From Tachypleus tridentatus (Eukaryota; Arthropoda; Merostomata; Xiphosura; Limulidae): 64,000 bases of DNA. The notes below the pieces were generated by a model. The model was not told the origin of the DNA and searched no databases. It worked only from the letters and a program-made list of their open reading frames with translations. The position numbers and the translations under genes were made by a program. Position 1 is the stretch's first letter. The number at the start of each line of letters is the position of its first letter. The stretch spans positions 24,630,034-24,694,033 of the forward strand of contig NC_134829.1 in the NCBI RefSeq assembly GCF_004210375.1, written 5' to 3'. This document shows positions 57,565-64,000 of the stretch, in pieces.

Positions 57565-57750
57565 AGTGATGTCAAGAAAACCCACTTGTAGAGAAAAATA
57601 TATATGTAAAAGGCTGGTATGGGTTGAAAAAAATTTCTATCCAGAGGAGCGAACAACATCGAGGAAGGTCAAAACGTTGTTCGCTCCTCTGAATAAAAAA
57701 TTTTCTCAACCCACACCAGCTGTTTTTACATATTTTTCTTTACGTTTCTT
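57565..57750. mobile_element. Penelope-type inverted repeat
   Basis: GTGATGTCAAGAAAACCCAC, then a long imperfect inverted repeat. The left arm GGCTGGTATGGGTTG ... CCAGAGGAGCGAACAAC pairs with the right arm GTTGTTCGCTCCTCTG ... CAACCCACACCAGC. The loop ATCGAGGAAGGTCAAAAC keeps the right half of the hammerhead-like block. The element interior is absent. Confidence 0.7.
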
Positions 57751-57754
57751 CATA

Positions 57755-60670
57755 GCTTCACATGAGAAAGAGAAATGTAGAAGTGAGCATTTGTTGTAAT
57801 TATCAAAATATGAAGCCTGAAACATAAGAAAGAGCAAGTTACAGATAAGTCTTTGTTGTGATTAGCAAGGTATGAAGTCAAACAACACAAGAAAAACCAA
57901 GCTAAAGATAAGCATTTGTAATTACCTTATGAAGCTTGAAACATGAAAAAGAGTAAGGCATAGATAATTTTGTTGTGATTATCAAAGCATGCTAAAGATA
58001 AGTATTTGGTGTAGTTGTCCAATGAAGAATCTAGGAGCAGAAATATTTGAAATTTGTATTCGGTAGGGTTGTAAAATGGAAAAATTAGAAACTACAGAAA
58101 TTTATAAGTCAGTACTTATTGTGGATAAAAGAAATATAACATAAGGATATATTTATGTTTATGGTTTGCATTTTTAGTTATATACAGTTACACACAAACA
58201 CATATATATATGTGCACACAGAGAAAATTGTGTTCCTGTAGCTGCCAGTATTTGATTGTCCTTCACATAGAAACATTTATTAAATTTGTATAAAATACAA
58301 CTTTTCAAACAGCAACATGAGAAATGCACACACACACACACTATTCAGATTCCTGTACCTTCATTGTTTACAAGTTTCAGAGCCTTGCAATTAACCCAAA
58401 CTCAATTTGACATTCTAATACAATGGTAAAACTAACATATGCAAGCCAATTGAAATTCCATCCCCTGTGAATACCCAACTATCGTACAGCTCCATATCAA
58501 ACGATATAAATTTGAATGTGTTAATATTCTCTGTGTATGTGTAGAAATAAGAATATTGTAAAAATATTTCATGTATGTTGTGTATGCAAGATAATTTTTA
58601 TCATAACTTCCTTGCCTGGAAGAGACACTGTACTTTTTAAAGTTCCCTACATCATAGGAGTTTTACCCAGAGTAAATGCACTGTTACCAAGACTTTATAT
58701 TTAACTCAAGTTCAAGGAAAACCACACAATCAGAAATAAAAAATACCATACAAAGTATTCCATTCTATGGATTTAGAACTGTATAAAATCACTGATGATT
58801 AAAAAGCATCCAGTTTAACTACAGTGCAAAAATTGATACCACATCAAACTGGTTGTCTTCAAGAAAACTTTATTTGGTGCTTTTTTATATATTACATATC
58901 ATAAATAACATGTTTCATCACAAAACATATTTAATCTTTCTTGTCACTCTTCAAGTTTACTATTTATACTCAAACTTGAAAGGAATAACTGATGCTACGG
59001 ATGTATAAGAATAATAATCATACCTCCAAGTAAACAAAGAAAAACACATAAAATAATTCAACCAAAAACTACGCTTAATTTTGCATTATAAATTTGAAGT
59101 AAATAACATGCTGTAACTTGCTTATAATTCCACTCTAATCTGGAATGTTATTACTATTATTAACTTTCAATTTTAACATTTTCTGAGATAAACTATTTTT
59201 TTTTAATGCTATGTTGTTTTAACCTTAAATTATCTTGTGTATTTTCCACATGGCCACATTTCTTTCCAAAATCTTTCCCCAACTTTCCAAGTAAAATTTC
59301 AGATTTTTACAGAAATGCATACTTCTGCATACAATACGCTAACACTTTACTTTTGTTTCCATAATTAGCACCATTTTAACCTATAATTTGGTTACAGATG
59401 ATAGCAACAATGTCAGACTACAGAAAAAGATTTTAAAACATGGCAGTGCTATTCCATGATAGGTAATAAAATGTTGCACTTAAGAGTTATATTTGATTTA
59501 ACCTATAATCAAATATAACAAATCAAATAACTATCACCAAGTAAAAAATAGATGACTGAACACGATTGTGTTAAGATATATTAATAACTGGCATAGCCAA
59601 ATGCTACCGTTTGAGTGCATCTACGGGGTTCCAAGGTGGGTGTAGGGATTCATCAAATCTTTTTATCTTTTTCTTTTTTACCTAAATTTCCAGACTTTCC
59701 CAAGTTTGTGGCCACCTTGAGTTTGTTCACAATTCAATGAATTTATAATTAAACATAAAATGTCATTCTTAACACACCAACATTTACAAAAATAAAACAA
59801 TCTGGTTTTGGTATGTCACATGCTGCATACTCACAGTTACTTACTTAAATTCTGAAGTATTTTCCACCTGATATGTTGATTACATTAAACCTTATGAAAT
59901 GTTCAATGTTGGTGGTTTAACACTTTATTCTAATAAAAATAAGGTTTACATCAACTCAACAGTTGGTGTAAAAACATGTAATCTATTTACTGTTCTCTGT
60001 ACTCACCATATGACATAGTAATTAAAATCAATGTAAATCTGAAAATAAATTCCATTTGGTATATACTATTATTACACATATTTAGAAAATGAATCTCTGT
60101 TAAAGCTGAACATATGCTGTCAGATGAAGATTTATGGCATAATCTGTTAAACAAGAGTAAGAACAGCTATTTCAATTGGTTAACAAATATTACTTATGAT
60201 AGTTGATAATCAGCTGTTCAAATACAACTAATATAAAAATAATACTTGTAGTTTTAGACATTAAGTTTTGAAATATTTAGAATTAAATTAAAGGTAATTT
60301 TTCTATTGTGTTTATATATATAAAAATGTACATATATTTTAATTCAAGTTAAACTGACAGATTGGCTTTTTTTTTTTAGGTGTTGGAATATTACAATCAT
60401 TTACAATTTCAGCTGATTTTTACATTTTGCAGTAGGTGAAATTCTGTGTTACCTTATTCTAATTTTTTTTTTCACAATCATATAATGTAGTATAATAAAT
60501 TTAAAACAAGTTGTGCCGAACCTTTACCTGAAAGTGCTTTTCTTCAATCCCCTTTTGGTGAATCAATCAAAAAAATAAAACAAACATTTGTGAATATGAA
60601 GTTAATTCTTTCTTGTTAGTCAAACATAATTCTCAATCAACTGTAATGAAGTGTTACGAAAACAACAACT
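57755..60670. other. Non-coding stretch, probable SYAP1 3' UTR at right
   Basis: AT-rich, with imperfect repetition of 'TATGAAGC(C/T)TGAAACAT' and 'GATAAGTATTTG' blocks at 57400-58020 (about 60-70 bp spacing). AATAAA occurs on the minus strand at 59929-59924 and 58874-58869, possible 3' ends for the gene at 60.7 kb. Confidence 0.45.
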
Positions 60671-60675
60671 GCTCT

Positions 60676-60818
60676 CTACTTTTTGTCTTCTAAGTTCTCA
60701 GCTTTCAACATCTGCTGGATTTCCTCATCCCACTCTGCATCATCTTCAACATTTCTTCCATCAGTAACCACTTCGTACTCACATAGTTCTTGCTGCAACT
60801 CTTTTTCCCAATCTTCCT
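60676..60818 (-). CDS. SYAP1: SYAP1 / Sap47 homologue, last coding exon
   Basis: The terminal exon of synapse-associated protein 1. After a good 3' splice site (TATTCTTCTTCAG, AG at 60820-60819) the exon reads [20 protein letters not shown], then [18 protein letters not shown] and TAG. This matches the conserved C-terminus of animal SYAP1, in which [16 protein letters not shown] is followed by a WDKEIEKML motif. The intron enters after the first base of a codon. The BSD domain and the rest of the protein lie on other exons, not identified in the 3.2 kb up to the window end. SYAP1/Sap47 is a cytosolic protein linked to synaptic plasticity in flies and to AKT signalling in mammals. The open frame continues through the intron upstream of the acceptor by chance. 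Confidence 0.88.
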
Positions 60819-60959
60819 CTGAAGAAGAATACATCATTAGAATAGTTAAAGTAAAATGTTGGAAACACTTTTCAATGATTGGTTTTTCTCTACTAGCCTT
60901 AAAATATTTAGTTTTTCTCATTTAATCAATGTATAGCCCATTAACTAATATATAAATTA

Positions 60960-61175
60960 AAAGATGACACTATTGAATACACTTCAGTTCCTTAGCAAAC
61001 AATTCTTTATATTTAAAAATAAGTATCAACAATATATGAATCACAAAATGATACTACTAATGTTCAAGTTCCTTAGCAAGCAAATCTTTATATTTAAAAA
61101 TAAGTATAAATAATATATGAATTACAAGATCATACTACTAAAGACATTCAAGTTCCTTAGCAAATAAATCTTTAT
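60960..61175. repeat. ~100-bp tandem repeat, about 2.5 copies
   Basis: TTCAGTTCCTTAGCAAACAA then TTCTTTATATTTAAAAATAA then GTATCAACAATATATGAAT recurs near 61065 and partly near 61150 (TCAAGTTCCTTAGCAAATAA). It lies within the presumed last SYAP1 intron. Confidence 0.75.
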
Positions 61176-62229
61176 ATTAAAAAAACAACAAATTCAGCTG
61201 TGGATAAAGAACTAGGCTCTGTTATTGATAAAAATACCCAATATAAATTACATGTTCAACACCTCCTAATATTTACAAAAAATTATATACAACTGTTATT
61301 TACTTTTTTTAATATACATATTATACTGATTATGATCATGGAAATATGAATATTACTAACACAGTTTACATTTACAGGCATTACAGAATCTAAAGAAAGA
61401 CTGCTACTTAGTGAAATAGTAATGATAAAAGAAAAAGACAAACAGCTGTGACCCAATACTTTCATATTTTATCTGAACACTTCATAGTCTGTAAATTAAC
61501 AAGGAAATTAACCACTGAAATGTAACTGTTATCTTCATGAGCTGCTAACCAATCATCCTTTGTTAAGTAAATTAATCAATGGGTTTACAGCTGAAAATAT
61601 TGTTAACAGCAAAGCCACCTAGTTGATGAAACAATGCATTTTAATCTTTTTAGCTATATATACATAAGAAAACAAATATAATTTAATTAGCCATTCTGGT
61701 AGCCAAGTTGATTTTTAGTTTAGTTCTAAGTACCTATCTTACTCTGATCAGAAGTTACTATTTTATTTTTGATACAATCTAAAATTGCATGCATAGGTTC
61801 TTATCATTTCTTTTAAAGTGACAAGCGGTTAACTTGAGGCCACAGGTTGTTGATGATCAAGCTTTTTGTAGGGATTGTATTCACTATTATTTTACACCAA
61901 GATCTTAACAAACTGAATTGACAGTGACGTCAGACTAAACATATTGTGTGTTCGAGTATCCTCAATCTGATAAATACCTACACTAGCCAATAGTCAATGG
62001 GTGAAAGTCTGCCAGTATTCAGTGCAAAGACTATTTTATGTGCTATTCATCCAGCTCTCATGCTTTCCATCACAATGTCAGAAGGCACATACATTACAAC
62101 TTACAGGATTTAAACAATCCTTAAATATTTTACAAATGGCCTACGGACATTAGTTCTGGTTGGTAAGAAGATAAAGAGAAGTTATTTAACAAGATGAGCA
62201 CACCCTGGGAGAAGGTGACATTGTTGTCC

Positions 62230-62335
62230 ATTCTGGTTAGTTTAAGACAAGCAATAGCCAATGATGAAGACGACCTTAAAATAAAAGAGAGCTTGCTCAT
62301 TCATAAGATAAGGCCCGAGATTAATATTAGAGGAA
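62230..62335 (+). pseudogene. Penelope-like GIY-YIG C-terminal fragment
   Basis: DEDDLKIKESLLIHKIRPEI is the conserved end of the Penelope-type GIY-YIG nuclease, with the catalytic Glu in KESLLI. The sequence upstream (61950-62230) is too decayed to read confidently. A hammerhead-like block follows 570 bp downstream in the same orientation, as expected for the 3' pLTR of such an element. Confidence 0.55.
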
Positions 62336-62903
62336 CAATAAGTAAACTGCATTTATTATTGTTATAATAAAAGATTTTTTCATTTTTAGAATATAATAAA
62401 AATCACAGTAAAATATCTGCAGTATTACTATCTTGCCTTTTCAGATTCTTGTTCAATACTTTATTTCACTTTTCCAAGTTTCATACCAAATTTATACATG
62501 CTGATAAATTCACAAGCACTTACAAATATTTACATTAAGAAAATCAGCAACCACTAAAATGGATGATCCCCTGGCCATTAGTCCTTTCTCTGCAAGGAGG
62601 AGAAGTTGATAAATACGGTGTGTTTGTATTTTGTGGTAATTTTTTTCTATACAGAAAATACATTCTCTTTTAAATAGTAACCATTTCTTTCAAATCCAAA
62701 AATCAATAGGATATTTCCTACTGGTTCAGGAATTAATATTTTTTTGGCTAATACTAATGGCCGATGGTTACCTAGTCGTACTAGGTAATACATCAGTGCC
62801 AATATTTAGCATTAGTGCAGTAAAGGCATTTCAAGCTACAGACAATTTTCTTTCTGCATGTGTAGTTTAGGAAAATCCACAAATATCATTACTTTGTTTA
62901 CCC

Positions 62904-62931
62904 CTGAAGAAGAAAGGCCCACCTTTCGAAA
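62904..62931 (+). ncRNA. Hammerhead-like core, best preserved in window
   Basis: CTGAAGA (62904-62910), one A, stem GAAAGG (62912-62917) with CCTTTC (62922-62927) around a CCCA loop, then GAAA (62928-62931). Both conserved core boxes and a perfect 6-bp helix II are present. The extra A before the helix is unusual. Helix I and the cleavage site were not resolved. Confidence 0.5.
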
Positions 62932-63516
62932 GTGCTCGAATTAAAGGGTTTCTATTTCAATACTTTGTGGATTCAACTCAGAAATTAAACAAAATAAGAA
63001 TTATGAGTTTTAAAAAATACTCAGTGTTAATACTTCTAGAAACACTTGCAAAATAAAAACACACACATATGAAATGTACCTAACTTTTATTGGCTTATAG
63101 TAGAAACTTCATTCATGTAAACATTAAGTTCTCTTTAAAAAGAGAGCATAAAACTATATTTTCCAAAAGTAAACCTAACAACTCACCAGAGAACAAAAGA
63201 CATCTTTCAACTTCAAAGCACAAAACAAACACTCAACAAGTAACAAAGATGAAAACAGAGCAAATACAAAAAGAATATGATGTGATACAATTTTAGTAGT
63301 AGTAATAAAAACTAAAAATAATGAGTATAATATATATTTTTCTCATTTTGTTAATAATAATAAAAAATCTATCAGAATTACACAGCTTCTTAGCTGTTAG
63401 TTTATCACATGAGTAGGGGAAATGTCCTTTGTGATAAAAAGCAATATTTCTGTTTTATCAGCCTGTTCATCTTTTCATTTGCATCATGTGAGGCAGCACT
63501 AATCAAGTATTTGCTA

Positions 63517-63741
63517 TCACGAATGCAGAATACAGGAAAACTGTGTTTCTAAAGTACAACACTGTTGTTCATTTCTCCAGTTTCTACCACACTGTAACTT
63601 CCCTCTAATATTTTGTAACACACTGAACACAGGTTTATGCTGAGTTTTTTTTTTACAAGTCTCATCATTTGGTTGCTTTGATTTCTTGGTTACAGGTTCT
63701 TCAGTTGTTGCATGGTCTATGTCATTGCATGTTGCTTTCAT
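63517..63741 (-). other. Unrecognised open frame
   Basis: A 74-residue open frame, Lys/Thr/Gln-rich at the start (TTEEPVTKKSKQPNDETCKK), Cys-containing at the end. No family recognised, no splice or promoter support. It could be an exon or a transposon relic. Recorded because its composition is less AT-driven than its surroundings. Confidence 0.2.
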
Positions 63742-64000
63742 TTATTCTAGCTGTGTTAATAGATTTTAGAAGCAAGCAGTTTCTTTTTGTTAGTGTTGGT
63801 AAAGTACCTTTCCTTGTATCATGGATCTGGAGGAAATGAAATGCATTGGAGGGGTTCTGACTTAATTTCACTAAACTCTACTTCCATGACTTCCAGCAAA
63901 GTACCTTTCATAGTTTAACCCACTATAGATGGGATAATGTCAGAAGAAGAGGTGAGCAAGGATTTAACATCACGTTAGTTCTTCAAAATAATACCAGAAC
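63742..64000. other. Window edge, nothing recognised
   Basis: No coding or repeat signal that I can support. Confidence 0.4.

Overview
The window is AT-rich nuclear DNA of an arthropod, most likely a chelicerate and probably a horseshoe crab (Limulus or Tachypleus type). The assignment rests on spliced genes with animal homologues, on the mix of mariner, piggyBac, Jockey-like LINE, Penelope-like and Ty3/Gypsy remnants, and on a very abundant tRNA-derived SINE (head GCCCGGCATGGCCAGGTGG) that I recall from horseshoe crab sequence. That recollection was not checked. Almost all of the 64 kb is repeats and non-coding DNA.

Only two host genes can be supported, both on the minus strand. The first is a headcase (hdc/HECA) homologue whose whole recognisable protein lies in one exon (37579-36356). 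It has an upstream 3' splice site and a candidate non-coding first exon. The second is the last coding exon of a SYAP1/Sap47 homologue (60818-60676), whose other exons were not found here. Nothing in the sequence links the two functionally.

Layout: 1-4.2 kb holds small tandem repeats, SINE pieces and a decayed mariner. 4.25-8.03 kb holds two LINE copies in the same orientation with related 3' UTRs. 8.06-17.79 kb is an old satellite with a period of about 111 bp, itself built of two related halves of about 55 bp, and interrupted by two SINEs and two Penelope-like fragments. 17.8-31.5 kb is a graveyard of SINEs of three families plus a 48-bp minisatellite. 31.5-40 kb is the headcase locus. 40-45 kb is non-coding with SINEs. 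45.2-49.1 kb contains decayed Ty3/Gypsy gag and pol. 49.3-51.5 kb is a structurally complete piggyBac element. 52-58 kb has SINEs, a 31-bp minisatellite and a Penelope-type inverted repeat. 58-64 kb contains the SYAP1 exon and another Penelope fragment.

The most interesting signals are these. (1) The piggyBac promoter region carries a dense array of heat-shock-factor half-sites in strict 5-bp phase just upstream of a TATA box, and a small hAT-type MITE has inserted into that array. (2) Hammerhead-ribozyme-like cores (CTGAAGA, stem, GAAA or a decayed form) recur at four places, three of them associated with Penelope-type sequence. (3) The 3' UTR stem-loop of the two LINE copies shows a compensatory base change. 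(4) Three SINE families with different tRNA-like heads share one 3' tail motif. (5) The satellite has a dimeric higher-order structure.
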